A stretch of 64,000 nt of DNA. Origin: Davidsoniella eucalypti (Eukaryota; Ascomycota; Sordariomycetes; Microascales; Ceratocystidaceae). The number at the start of each line of letters is the position of its first letter. Positions within the stretch are counted from its first letter, which is position 1. The notes under the pieces were generated by a model that was given only the letters and a program-made list of their open reading frames with translations, was not told the DNA's origin and ran no database searches. The translations under genes and the position numbers were made by a program. This document shows positions 24,298 through 36,804 of this stretch, one piece after another. The stretch is taken from contig RMBW01000001.1 in the NCBI GenBank assembly GCA_004009845.1, positions 124,001 through 188,000 of the forward strand, read 5' to 3'.

Positions 24298-24946
24298 TGT
24301 TCTAAAGAGTTCTATGACACGGCAAAGAGTATCCATCTGACCTATAAAATCTTAGACGGTAGTCCAGTGGTTGCCTTTTGTTGCCTCATGGGGTTCTTTA
24401 GGGGATTCACCAGTCTCTATGTTATATCTACAATGTGGGATACTTTCCATATCATGGCAAAACCTTGAGCTACTATCGTCTCTGGGAATGATATGATTGA
24501 TAGAATGGTATGGTAGGCCTAGGCCATATGGGCAAGTCAGTGCTTGCAGGTTGGAGAGCGATGAAGTTGAAGCAACTCTGTTGAGTTGTAGACGAAGAGA
24601 GGTATTTCTTTTTTCGATTTGTTTGTTACCTTTAGGATAACGCATGTTTCTTGTCGTTAGTTGTTTTTCATTTATTTTGTCTTGTTCGGTTATTCGACAT
24701 GCTCATTTGTCACGCAGAGACTTTCTTTTTGGGTTTGTTCTGTATTTTGTTTCTTATTGCTGCTTTGTTATGATAGTTCTATATTGTTTTTCTCGAGAGT
24801 TTCCATTGAATTGATACCTTGTTACATTATAACTTTGACATTCAAAAGCCTGTGATTACTATCGCGTTGAGTTGGACACTAGACTAAGATACCGGTTGGT
24901 TCATCTGTTTCCCACGCCGGGCGTTGCACACTAGCTCTAGCTCCGG
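24298..24946. other. Convergent 3' intergenic region
   Basis: This 650-bp stretch separates the 3' ends of two convergent zinc-finger genes. It is AT-rich with T-rich tracts around 24660-24790 and probably holds both 3' untranslated regions. I see no gene or repeat in it. Confidence 0.5.
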
Positions 24947-27135
24947 CTAGTAGAACGTCTGCGGCACTTCACGCATAGTACGTAGAAGTCTCCGGATCTC
25001 GCGTAGCTCCTCTGCAGAGCGTATAGCCAGCAATGAAGCCCGGAACATGTGCATCTCGATATGGCGATGTAGCTCGTCGACAGCCTCCCGAGTCTTGACG
25101 GGGCCAAAGGACGCAGTGATGTAGGCGGGATAGCAGTTGCAAAAGGGACACGTGCTAAACTGGAAGGCTGGCGGAGCGAGAACTAGAGAGTTCTTGAACA
25201 GCGTGGCGGCGTCTGGGGAGAGCCTGTGGCGCGCAATGTACTGGTCGATAGAGCCGGAACTGAAATAGACACTGGTGAGCTCGGTTGGACCTTCGGACGG
25301 ACGTTCTGGCGGTGTTTCTAAAGGCCGGTCTAGTCGCCATAGAGGAGGGGTATGTGCTTTAGCATAGTGAGCGAGTACGGCATCGAAGCTCTGCGGCAGC
25401 GAGTTCCACGATTGGCAGTGAGGGTGCATGCAAAAATACGGCTGTAGATCACGGACAGCATGGCTTCTGAAGCAATAGAGAAGAAGGGACTCATTAGCAT
25501 TTCACGAGACAAAAAACAAACAAAAAAACATATCGAGATTCATGGCAAAGATCAACAAAGGGACGGACATCAGGGACAATTGAATACGGTAATGGTATGC
25601 TAGCAGAGTAAGAACGAATCAGGTGACCGGGAACGCTTACTTCCAACGCTCGCCGAGGAAATCCTCCGCGCTTAAGATGGATTTACACATTGGACACTTG
25701 CCACCAGAGGCTCCGGCTAGATCTGGCGGCGCCGGTGGAAAGTCGGTGGCGGAAACGAAGCACGCCTCCCAGTTGTCGGCCAGACAGCCGGTTGCGGCGC
25801 ATTCCCGGCAGATATGCGAGCTTCGGCCGTGGTCCGAGGGGGGCGTGTGGTGGTGACCGGGGCCGGGACACTCGAACGTGAGCGTGTCGTCGTCGTGACG
25901 ACAGCTACGGTCATCGTCGAAGATGGACTCGCTGTCGTTGGTTGTCGACTCGCTTTCGTAGTTTAGAGTGCCGAGATTGGTGCGCTCTAGAGCAGCGGCC
26001 GTCGCTTCGAGCGCTGAAGCCACTGCGTCTGGTAGCGGGGTAGAGCCGGAGACTCGCGAGTCACGTGAACTATCGGACGGAGCCTCTGAGCGAAGTACGG
26101 CATCAGTGGCGCCGCCTGGATGGGTCTGGTCGCCGGGCGTTGCCAGGTGCCGCTGGCGAGTGAGACGCGTATATAGAGTACGCATAGACAGCGTCTTGAT
26201 GAGTTGCCGATCGGCTTGTGTATTGAACAGACCGCAAATGTCTTCGACCAGCTGAGCCCATTCTGGGTACGCGGACTCGGACAGCTCGTTGCCGTGTTTG
26301 TTGGGAGACGGGTCTACGGCCGTGTTTAGCTGCAAGCGGGGTAGACAAGTCCGGAGCAGTGTTGCCAGAGACGTAGTCGCCATGTCTTTATACGATGCCC
26401 GCAACTCAGTATAGTCAAAGTCGTCGTCGAGAAACTCCCAGTAGGCCGTCGAAACATACGGCTTGGGATACATGTCGGCATTGCCGGATACGACACCAGG
26501 CTCCTCGCCAGAGATAACTTCGCATGGCGCAATATAAGATGGATCTGCGCTACCCGGGAGTGACTTCATAGCAGCCGAGGCCTTCGGGGCCGAAACCGAT
26601 CGAATAGGGCGGGAGGACGAAGGCTGGAAGTCTACATCTTCGTCGTCGGAACGTATGCGAGGTTCCTGCCCGTGGGCCTCGCTGGCCAACCTGCCTTCTT
26701 CCCACATGATCATATCCTTGTATGGATCGAACTCGTCTTGTGGCAGATCTAGCCCTGTTGCATCTAGTCAGCATGGCCCTCTTACGACGGAGAAACTATT
26801 CGACATCATCTCTTTCTGCGTTCAGACCGGGCACAAAACTTACAGGAAAGGCTGAAACGAAGACTAACAAGGCATTCCTTGAGTACTCTACAAAAGTCCG
26901 GATCGTATCGAAGGCGGTATTCCAGCGAGGCAGTTCTTGTGGCGCTCGAGTCGACGGTCTGGATCCAGTGCTGGATCTGCTGGAGGCAAGTGGAATACCA
27001 GGCCGTGTCTTTTCCACCGTCCCCATATTCTATCCCTAGCCTCATGAATCGGACAATCTCGTCCATGTGGGCGTGAACCTCTTCCGGGCTCGATAGCAGA
27101 GTTCCGCTTGCCATGTCGGCGATAGTTGAAGACAT
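24947..27135 (-). CDS. Fungal protein with AcuF-like C2H2 zinc fingers
   Basis: Three exons on the minus strand: 27135-26844, 26754-25641 and 25466-24947, together 641 residues. Intron 26755-26843 has a GTAAGT donor and CAACAG acceptor; intron 25467-25640 has GTAAGC and TTCAG. Both preserve the frame. The N-terminal 240 residues look helical; the middle is acidic and Ser-rich. The C-terminal 200 residues carry a zinc-finger block: CPMC-x14-H followed by HAVRDLQPYFC, then C-x4-C with HYAKAH, then CPFC ending in HRHIEMH. This arrangement, and the phrase RDLQPY before a cysteine, is characteristic of the large fungal family annotated as oxidoreductase acuF-like C2H2 zinc-finger proteins (recognised from memory). 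Despite that label the family has no demonstrated enzymatic role; a regulatory or protein-binding role is more likely. The N-terminal Met at 27135 is the first in frame, but an upstream exon cannot be excluded. Confidence 0.82.
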
Positions 27136-27280
27136 AGCAAGCTGCTGTGTACGTAGTAGTTATGGACAACAGAAAGTGACCGAAGACTGATTATAGTAAG
27201 GAAAAAGATACAACAAAGAATATGCAAGTTGGTCTTCAACTAATAAGGCAAGTAAGGGGGGGGGGGCAAAGAATCTAAAG

Positions 27281-27315
27281 ACAGCTATAAAAGGAATTGA
27301 AGAAGCAGAGAAATG
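27281..27315 (+). repeat. 35-bp direct repeat, copy 1
   Basis: Sequence beginning ACAGCTATAAAAGGAATTGA recurs at 27791-27825, 510 bp downstream in the same orientation. The two copies differ at one position (27305 G versus A), and flanking bases do not match. It includes TATAAAAG, so it could be a duplicated promoter element or the footprint of an insertion or duplication. Confidence 0.9.
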
Positions 27316-27790
27316 GCCGGCACTAAGAGCTTGTTATATACTAACAACAGAACGGTGAGAACAGAAGAAACATGGGATAGTCGTCCTACGTACGTCCACT
27401 GGGGAGAAACGTAATGAGTAGGGAATAACGGTCAAGACGAAAGGCAGACTAGGATATGCTTCTCGATGGTGCATGGTGTTATGGCTAAAGTAGTATTAGT
27501 ACTTCTGTATACATATACATTAGTACTGACAGTTCTGCTTGTGCGACTGCGAATCACTCATATGACTATTAAAAGCTTCTTTAGGAACCCTTGATATCCA
27601 ATCAATATCCAAACGGGGGCGTGTCCACATCGTGTATTGCTTTCTATGATTGTACGATACCTATATTTCTACGGCCGAGACTGTAATTCGTCGGCTTTAT
27701 CGTCCAAGAGAGAGATATGGAGACAATATCAGCTTTGCCCGTCGACTTTCAACATCATGTCATGAGATCATACAGAGCATTAGGGCAGGT

Positions 27791-27825
27791 ACAGCTATAA
27801 AAGGAATTGAAGAAACAGAGAAATG
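27791..27825 (+). repeat. 35-bp direct repeat, copy 2
   Basis: Second copy of the repeat at 27281-27315, matching 34 of 35 bases. Similarity ends abruptly on both sides. Confidence 0.9.
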
Positions 27826-28552
27826 TTGCATGATGAATATATGGGTGTGACATAATGTCGGTTGATATCTGTATATGAGAATAGTATATGACGACACGAT
27901 CAAAACAGCATAGTATAGCACCGACTAGCGATTGGAACGGGCTCTTCTGCTCTGGGAAGATGGACAAACTCTGGTTGTGTGCTGGTGCTAAATAGTGCTG
28001 CTAGCAATGATCCGGGGTATTTGATCCCAGGCCCGATACCACGCAACGATTCTAGCTAGGCAAGCACAGAGAGAGTCCGTTTTGGACGTATGACGATCAT
28101 TCTGGAAAGCAAAAGTTGTGGGTGGGATGTTGTATGAGTTGACACGGTCCATCTGGCGGGTGTATAAGAATTTGTGTCAGATGTGAGTATTCATTTACAC
28201 TTATAAAGAGCTCATTATGGCATGATTCAACACGAAAGGCTATCGGTTTCTTACGCACAGTCCAGTACCCAAAGCATGTGTTCCTACTTTTGACTTGTTA
28301 GAGAGAAAAAGAAAAGAAAAAAAAGAGCCTAATTCTAGCGACCTTCGGGTAAAAGTCATTTCCGCCAAAAAATAAAAAGGATTATTCGAATGGCCGATTC
28401 GTATATGTGCGACTCAAGCCTGTATGTTGGTGTCTCTTGTCTGCAGTTCGCCTCGTCATGGAGAGCAGCAGCTGCTTGTAGGATATATCTGGGCGGTTTG
28501 CTGCCTTGCCAGGCATACTATTTCTTTTTTGCGCCCAATGTAATGAAGAGAC

Positions 28553-28621
28553 TATGTGGTCTTCATGTCTTAGGTAGACGTTAAATGTAATCAAATCAAA
28601 TCAATGTGGTCTTCATGTCTT
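28553..28621 (+). repeat. Short direct repeat pair (19 bp, 50 bp apart)
   Basis: The sequence ATGTGGTCTTCATGTCTTA occurs at 28553-28571 and again at 28603-28621. A small ATCAA-type tandem (ATCAAATCAAATCAA) lies between them. This looks like replication slippage or a local duplication; no coding potential is attached. Confidence 0.85.
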
Positions 28622-31600
28622 AATTTTGATTTCTTAGGCTCTTTACACAGACATGTACCTAAATGCAAACATTAACAGCCTACCGCTACTGCTCTTTGCA
28701 ATTTACATTTGCTAGTGTTACTAACGGAGGCTTACTATCAAATAAGAAATAAGCATAATATGTAAGTATACGGGATGGGTAGCTATAGCGTAACTATAGC
28801 GCAAGGGTAGGCGGAAACCTCTAAATCGTGAATCATGAGCTAGACAATGCAACATATGACATAGTTATGTATGTGCACTTGCGGTACAACAAATCTGTGA
28901 ACAAAAGATCTATGCCATATCCCATCCTCAAAAGTAGCCGGTCTCCATCCTCGCGAAAGAGGACGCCAACCAGGATGTGTTTGTCCACGGCTTTGTAGAC
29001 TAAACTGTATATATATGCACAGCTATATACCAATATATCGGGCTCTATATTGCCAGAAACCAAATCCGCGACAAGAAACGGAACATCGAGGCTCTATCGT
29101 TAAGAAGCACGTATACATATGTATGTGCAGATATAGGCCGTCCCGAAATGCTAATGTTAATCTCAGGAGACTGTATGGCTGTGATTACATAAGAATCCGA
29201 AAGGTTGCATCGCATGTATCAACATGTATATATGCATATGTACAACTAGCTAGTGTGGATTGCATGTGCACATAATTCTGTCTGATCATTTGGACTCGAG
29301 CTGCAGCTGTTCCGTTCTAGCCCTTTACTTTTGTATGCCACTACGGCATTCCAGATATCACTGGGGCCTTCTTTTTGTTTCCCCCAGTTACGTTGCTAGT
29401 AGCGAAGAATAACACTTTACTGCGAACTCGACATAGAAAAACGCTTCGGAGCCGACTCAAGCGTTTGCTGTGGATGGCCGGCCAGCACTGCATGTACGAA
29501 CCACGACCGGGGTGTCTACATGTGTGGCTAGGTGACACGGTAGTAAGTTGATTATCTGTATATGTATACATTCCCGCATCTTACCTCGGTGTTCGATGGT
29601 AAATCTCATGCATAGATCGTGCATTAATCGATGCAATTGCCATAGTTTGGTTCTGATTAAGTTCCTTCGCACACACAAATGCCTACAGTCAAGGCCGGCT
29701 TATACAATGCAAGCTGGATTATGAACGATAGAAGGCTCTGTTTTCGTTTCCTTCGCCGACTACATACGTTAATCCAAAGATCACCGTCAATACTACGGAG
29801 TTCATTCTTACTGATCCATAGCTCTGAATGGCGTCCTTTCAAGTAATACCCTCAAGCCACGATCCCTTGTAGTGCGTATCGAGACATACAGCCCATAATA
29901 GCCAGGCCATGCCATGCCTCGTATGTGCCCAAACGGAGCTATGGAGAGTCTAGTGAAATCCAGGAGCAGCTTAATACGTTCAACTGACCTGCATGTGTAA
30001 ATGTAAATGTGGGACAAAAAGCAAATCCCGCCGAGGAACATGGAACGGTGGTGGGATGTTTGGTATCATAATCACGACCCAATATAGCAGAGACAGAGAC
30101 AGATAGATGCGCGTGGCGTACCACTTCCCAAACATCGATACAAGGCATTCGGGCTCCCAAGTCCGTATAGGATGCTGGTATGCATTCTGATGTGTGTGAC
30201 TTTTACCACTGTATCAACCCATCACTAGTTTTGGCCAGTGTTTGTTCTTGTATACCATTGCATCAACAACTATGGTATACAGATACATCAGAGTCCCTAG
30301 GCTCTAGTGTGGTATGACTACGTATGGTAAGTGATGTGGCCGGAAAGCCTAAAAGGGAAGAGACTGTATGTGTCTTCACACCCATTTCTAATAGCCGACG
30401 CCTACTTCGTCACTCGGACACACTACGAAGATGACTTGATGGTACATCTTTTGTATGGCTTGTATGTGTGGTGCTTTATTAGGAAACCACATGAGAGGGA
30501 AAAAAAAAAAGGCAGGGTTGGGAATGATCCTTGCATGAGTAGTTAGTGCTCTCGGCTTAACTATATGTATTATATGTATTCTCTACAAAGCAAACCCAAG
30601 GAAGATGTTTAGGCCATTGCTCTGCCATGTGTCCTGCGTGTGTGTATCTGTACATGTATAGGCTTGATTGTCTTCTGGAGATATTGAGTCTATTGTTGCG
30701 TGTTGCTGTGCAAGAGACTACAAACGACACCAATCCATACTGTTTCTCTAGCCCCCTTTCCCACATACATCTGAAGACATTTAATGGCCATAGCTTATTA
30801 CTATGACTATTTCAATACGCATCTGCGTTATATCGGATTATCAGTCAATCTCTCACTTGACAAACCCCCCTTTTTTGGCCCTAGTTGAAGGAAGGCACTT
30901 CACCTCCACATATAGAATTCGTCGCCGTGATAGATTATACACATATTTCCGTGTACATACATTCCAGAGAAGGCATACACACATGTTCCAGTGGGATGGA
31001 GTGGAAAGGTGACGTGTTGTATGTTTGTGTTTTAGGTTTATGTGTGTGGATATGCTGGTATGACTTGGAATGATACAACGGGTATCTATCTGCCTGTATG
31101 TGACCATCCAGCATTGGTACTCTCTTTTCTATGTTAAACCAAGAAAGCGGTAGACAGTAACCAATTAGTGATCCAGCAGTCACCGTGATGCGAGAACATA
31201 ATACACATGTACGCACAGTACAGAAAGTCAAGAGCGAAGATACCCGTACAAGTCTAGGGGTCCGACTATGGCCTAGACATCGTGGGGGGATCCTTGACGT
31301 ATGTATCATCCTATCGATGTAGTTCCTATGTCTGTTACAAGTACCTGCTCGTACATCTCGATACTTTATCTGTTACAACGGTCGCCTGCCCTGGTATTAG
31401 AAGACGAGCAGATGTATGTATGAGTAATGAAGAAAGGGGATTCCAACTTTGAATCCTCCTAGAGTAATCGCGGCCGACGAGGAGGTCTTCTTTGCAAAGG
31501 TCAAACAAAGGCTGTCCCTAGTACATAGTAACAAGCCATCCGCTTCAACGCCTAGATCAAATTATCAAGGGAAGGCTTCATGGTAACTAAGTATGTACCT

Positions 31601-33268
31601 AGAATATAGGCCACGTGCCAGTCCTGAAAGAAGAAAAGGTGGCGCATCTGGCATAGATGGATTGTACCTAGCGTATTGCTTCAGATACAGATAAATGACG
31701 CAAAATGGCACGATAGCCCAGGCAATACCTACAGATAGTCAAGTAGATGTCTATATGTACTTGGCGCAGATAAGAATGGATGTCATGGTCTGTTCATCAA
31801 CCTGGCCGACCAAAAATCTCCAAGTATATAGATTTTCCGAGCTCCATCGTTCTCGCTTACTATACACCCGATTCACCCGTCCGAAAGGAGCTATTGTCAT
31901 CATCGGAGATATTCCGTCTCTACCTTTGTCAAAGAGACCGTTTATAGCCCGAATGCCGCTGTAATGCATTGCTCTGTTTCTGCTCCTTGACCAAGTTATA
32001 TATCGTCTATGCACAGTATCACAGCTCGAAGAAGGTGATATCGTAGTTAGCTACAAGCTATGCTGACTCATTTTTCGATATGTCATCTTTGAGGAGCCCT
32101 GTTTACATGCTTTCCAACTCAACTCCTTGGCCAGTAGTGGATTGTATCAGTGTAGGCATTGTCACAGCAAACCGCCACTGGCGAACACGTATGCATGGCA
32201 TCTACAACAAAGCAAATTATACGCAGATAGACAATGTGCCCGTTGACCAGAAAACGAGGCACCACGGGATAATGATAAGCGATATTGTCAAGCCAACTCA
32301 GCATGCCGGTGATGTATCAGAATCTTGCGGGCATAGCCTCACTTTAGCTCGGTCACGGAATATAATAGAAAAACAAATCGTCTCTTGGAAATGGCACTTT
32401 TATTGCGAGCAGTCCGGAACGCTATTCCATATATATCGAGTCTATTTCCGGTGCCATTGGGAATTATATTAAAATTCGTAGCTTTTTTGGGGATGATCGT
32501 CTCAGCTGTCCTCTTAGTTCAAGTTAAGATATGTGATACTGAGAAGCAACAATCTCTCATATAAGGATGTTCTCATTTATCTATGACTCTTGCGTCAATT
32601 TGCATGGCACACCAGATATAGCGTGACGGCTACCACTACCTACTATAACCATCTCATTTTGATATAGTAGTTCTATTTTTGATGGTATACCAGGCTAGCA
32701 TCTCGTGCCCATATATTTGCATGTGCATTGTAATGCTTCCACCCAATCAAGGCCGGCCAACCGCCATCTTACAGATATCAAAGTTAGTACTGCCATTCTG
32801 CCTTGTTGGTTCTGGTCCAAAATCAAGTCTGCCATCTTGCGTGCTTACTCATTATACAAGTGTTGGGTTAGAGGAATTCTGCAGTTAGAGCAAGCCTCAC
32901 AATCAAGAACCAATGTAACCATTCTATTTTCTAGTTGCTACGCCCCAGCAAGTGAAAGAGGGGCAGTCACATATAATATAGCTCACACACTATAACATGG
33001 AGAAATGGTCTCTCTCGGGAGATATGAGCAGGCTAAATTCAGATATTAGTCGGCTTTCTGCATCAGCATAACCCTAACTTGACTCAATGGCGTTCGAATA
33101 CAGGGTTTCCTATATATGTACTAGATGTATGTTAGGTGCGTTTAGAATACTTGACATATTGTAGTTGCAACTATCACAGACCCAAACGCCGATTACCAAC
33201 AGAGCACGATACAAAAACAAAAAGACAAGCATACATATATACTAGCTCTCACATAGACCATTCTAAAG

Positions 33269-34940
33269 ATGGCGCGAGGTGCCTCTAGAGCAGTGTCAAT
33301 CAGTGAGCACAACAGTCGTGTAGAGCGGCTATATCAAACCATGACTCTCCACGCCTCAATCAGCCTCGACGATGGCGATTATCAAGCCGGCAGCGAGCCA
33401 GCCAATGCCGAAGACGGCGATCGGCGCGAGTTTCTGAACAAGCTCGCTGCTCTATGCGATTCGCACAAGGGAGGCAGAACCACGACGGCCATGGCGATTG
33501 GGCAGGTGGCTAATGGCTACGTCCTTTGCGTCACGCAGAACAAGGTCAGCCAAGACGCCAGGTCGCGAAAGACGCTGGAGACACATATCCGCTCGGTGCT
33601 CGAACTGGTGCGGCAGTGTTACAACGCAACTCTCGCCAGAACCCCGGACCTCGATCTCAAGCGGGCCAGCCTTCTTGAGCAGACGACGGCATTTTCTAAA
33701 AGCCGCATCAAGGCCGAGGCCAAGATGGTTTCCAAGTTTCTAACGGCCTGTTGCACGAGTCTGCAGGGCAAGCCCGGCAGTTCTCGGCAGATCATGGAGT
33801 TGCGCCAGACCATCGATCCCTTGATCACACAAACCAACCCATTGCGCATATGCAAGCTTGCGTACGATCTACGCCACTCGGCCCCAATGAAGCTGATCAA
33901 GAGCAAGTGCGGCGACGATAGCAGCTCATTCAGCACCGTGCGTCATTACATCGGCCGCTTGTCTTGCCACTACCGCTCCATCGACGAGATGATCAAGCTG
34001 TGGCCGCACGTCAGTAGGTACTTGCGCAATATCAAGCTGGCCATTGTACCGTCGCTTCAACCAAACCCGCGGACACTAGCACTAGACAAGAATACAGAGG
34101 ACTTTACGATAGCCCAGATCCTGCACAAGCACTTCAACCAGACCGACGAAAAGACAGAGTATCAGCGTGCCGTGGAGCAGTTCGAGGCGTGTGACCTCAA
34201 GTTCGGCTCGTTCCAGAAGTTCAAGACGCTCTATCATGACAGCCGCAAAACGGAGTCGTTGAGCGTCCACTGCGAAGTGTCCCTAGCCGAGCATTTCTGC
34301 CGCAATGGCTTGCTATTTGCCGCCAACGACCGCTTTATCTCGACTAGTAAGCCGCTGTGCCTTATGTGTCGGCTGTATATGAAGAACCGACAACAGCAGC
34401 TCGAGATACCACCGTCACACAATAAGCTCTGGATAAGCTGGTCACTTCCCGCACCACCTGACGAGAACCACTCTGTCTATGATGCGGCACAGATGCGACA
34501 GGACATGAGGCCGCTGGTCGGCAAGATAATACCGGACTTGCGCAAGAGCATCTTGGAGTGGCTAGCTCGTGATGTCGTCCGCATACATAAACACGATTCG
34601 GTAACGGGGATCACGGCGTCGGTAGGGAATTCGGGTGTGGCAGACGAGGATGACGGCAACAATAGCGACGATAGCAGTAACGAAGGCTATGGATACACTG
34701 CCAATTACCTGTCAGATGACGAGGAACAGTTTGAAAGCGACGGTTGGTTCTTCCCTCTCTGTTTCGCTAGTGTTCTAACCCTAATGACGGTGTGAGCTAA
34801 CCCTCAATCTAGAGACACCCGATGATAATGGTAATGATGACGAAGTGGCAAACACTAGTGATGCTAGTGTCTCAGGCGAGATTCTTCCATTCAGTGATGA
34901 TGACAGTGATGACAACAATGCTGGAGGGGTTAAACTATAA
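33269..34940 (+). CDS. OTT_1508-like predicted deaminase-fold protein
   Basis: A 1,501-nt exon (33269-34769) joined to a short exon (34813-34940) through a proposed 43-nt intron (GTGTTC...TCTAG, branch GCTAAC) gives 542 residues. Without splicing it ends at 34795 (508 residues). The C-terminal half carries the signature HCEVSLAEHF (His334, Cys335, Glu336) and SKPLCLMC (Cys364, Cys367), followed by PPSHNKLWISWSLP. This H-x-E plus C-x-x-C pair in that spacing is the zinc-binding and proton-shuttle set of the OTT_1508-like deaminase family, which is widespread and often multi-copy in fungi. The substrate is unknown. The N-terminal 300 residues are mostly helical with no recognisable domain. The C-terminus is acidic, and the exon beyond the intron continues this Asp/Ser-rich composition, which favours splicing. 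It converges with the Mid2-like gene 262 bp away. Confidence 0.82.
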
Positions 34941-35202
34941 GATTGGACAAAGTTTTCTACCATGATAATGAATAGCGAGAGAAATATATAAAGAGGTACC
35001 ACATATATTTATTTAGCACATAACGACAAAGGAGAATGGATACAGAATAAAGGCAAAGGATATCTATTAATACACGCCGAGAAACACTGAGCTCTAGATA
35101 AGAAGAGGAAGAAGAAGTAAAAGACAAAACGAAACTAAACTTGTGTAGCCTTTTGGGCCAGGAAATCTGGCCGCACAACACTAATGGCTTTAGTAGACAT
35201 CA

Positions 35203-36804
35203 CTAAAACTGCGATGGCCTGTCATATGGTTGGTAGATTGACGGCGGTTGGTTCATTTGGTAGTTGTTTAGCGGCGGTACGATAGGGATGGATTCACGGG
35301 GATACACAGAGCCTCCGGCATAGACGCTCGAGCTGCGGATATTGGCGGACTGAGGCATACGGGGCATCTGCGGATCAACCGGAGATTCGTAACCTCCGGG
35401 CACGTCCATATCCTGGCCAGGAATGTACGGCTGCTCGGGCGACGGACCACGGTAGTTTGGCGTGTTATTGTTGTTGTTGTAGCCGCCATCGAAGCCCTGT
35501 TGTTGAGACATTGGCGGTGGACCGTTGTTCATCTTCGTAGCTTGTGACATTTGTTGCGACTGGGGGAGAACAGCAATGCTCGCGCCGGGGGGGAGCATCA
35601 CGGGCTTGCTGGTTAGGCCGCTTGCCACGAACGGCTCGAAGGTTCCAGGCAAAGGCCCGGGCTTGGCAATGGGCAGGCTACGCGAGGATTCATTGTTGGA
35701 GTCTTCGTTCGCGGCTTCGGGCTGCTTTTGCTTGTAGGCACGGGCGAAGATGAGGAAGATACCAACGACGGCAGCGAGACCACCTGCAGGCAGATAGGGT
35801 TAGTTGATGTGTCTAGAGTACATGTATATATAAGAGAAGGGGGTCAAACATACCAACGGCACCGACACCGATTCCAATGTTGGCAGGAGAGTTTCCGGTG
35901 GTTGCTTCTTCCGCCGTGGCTTCAGCCGTGGCGGCAAGGGCATCCTGGAGGTCGGAGACGGTTGAGAAGGGCAACGGAGCGATGTACGTTGCACTGCCCA
36001 GGGCGGCACCAGCCTCGACAATGGAGGTGATGTTTGGAGCACTAGTAGGAAGAGTCGAGCCAGGCGCAGAAGTAATGCTGCTGGACTTGCTAGTGCTGCT
36101 AGTGCTGCTAGTGATACTGGAAATGATAGTATCAGAAAGGCTAGGGGCAGTGCTGTTTGAGCCTGTAGAAGTCGCTGCTGGCAGGGCCGAAGTAACAAAA
36201 GTAGCCAGCACGGTAGTGGGCAGGGCCGGGGAATAAGGAGAAGGAGGAGTAGTAGCAGCAGGAGGGGGGGTAGTCGAAGTAGTGGCAGCAGGAGGGGGGG
36301 TAGTCGAAGTAGTGGTAGCTGCGGCACTAGTGGTCGTTGTCGAGTTAGATGCCGGCGTCGACGATGTGACTGTGAGCAGTGTCGTTGCCGAAGATCTGGA
36401 GATTGAGAAGCTGACCAGGCCGCGGTGAGACTCGGTGCTGGTGAGAGTAGCCGTAGAGGTAGACGTAGACTGGCCGACTGTGGTGGTCACCCATTGGGTA
36501 GCGACCTCGGTCTTGGTGACCTTTTCGTCGTCGTTGTTCTTTTTCTCGCCGTCGTCCTTGGCCTTCTCGGCATCAGAGTCAGAGCCGTACTCTTTCTTGT
36601 CTCGGGCACTCAGGCGGGCCTCGCGCGAAGCACGGCGGCGATGGCGGCGCTCGGCTGGCACATCGTTTCTCAGGCGCAGCAGCGTCCTATAGCCACTAGG
36701 TCAGTACGGGTACGATAGCATGATATGGCCCAGGTGACGGTGGGCAGGACGACGAAGCAGGGAGATACATACCACAGGAAGTTGGTGTCGACGGGAGGCA
36801 ACAT
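35203..36804 (-). CDS. Ser/Thr-rich single-pass membrane protein, Mid2-like wall sensor candidate
   Basis: Three exons, 36804-36773, 36686-35854 and 35783-35203, encode 481 residues. Introns 36687-36772 (GTATGT...TATAG) and 35784-35853 (GTATGT...TGCAG) preserve phase. The protein begins MLPPVDTNFLW, has an early Arg-rich and acidic stretch, then about 190 residues very rich in Ser/Thr/Ala/Pro with two copies of a 10-residue TTSTTPPPAA repeat. A single transmembrane segment follows (GIGVGAVGGLAAVVGIFLIFA) bordered by a basic stop-transfer ARAYKQK. The cytoplasmic tail of about 190 residues is Pro/Gln/Asn-rich. This plan resembles O-mannosylated Mid2/Mtl1/Wsc-type cell-wall stress sensors. Oddly, no classical N-terminal signal peptide is visible, so a missed upstream exon or a different topology is possible. 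Confidence 0.75.

Larger units (their letters stand above)
27136..33268. other. Gene-free region with short duplicated sequences
   Basis: About 6.1 kb with no gene I can support. The longest open frames (31695-31964 and 32080-32472 plus strand, 30935-31309 minus strand) lack family motifs and paired splice sites. The region contains a 35-bp direct repeat (27281-27315 and 27791-27825), a 19-bp direct repeat (28553-28571 and 28603-28621), a G-run at 27256-27266 and one telomere-like TAACCCTAA at 33069. The last part, roughly 33080-33268, is the probable promoter of the deaminase-like gene. Confidence 0.5.

Noticed and set aside
32080..32472. 130-codon plus-strand open frame
   Set aside because: No motif, ordinary AT-rich composition, and no promoter or splice evidence.
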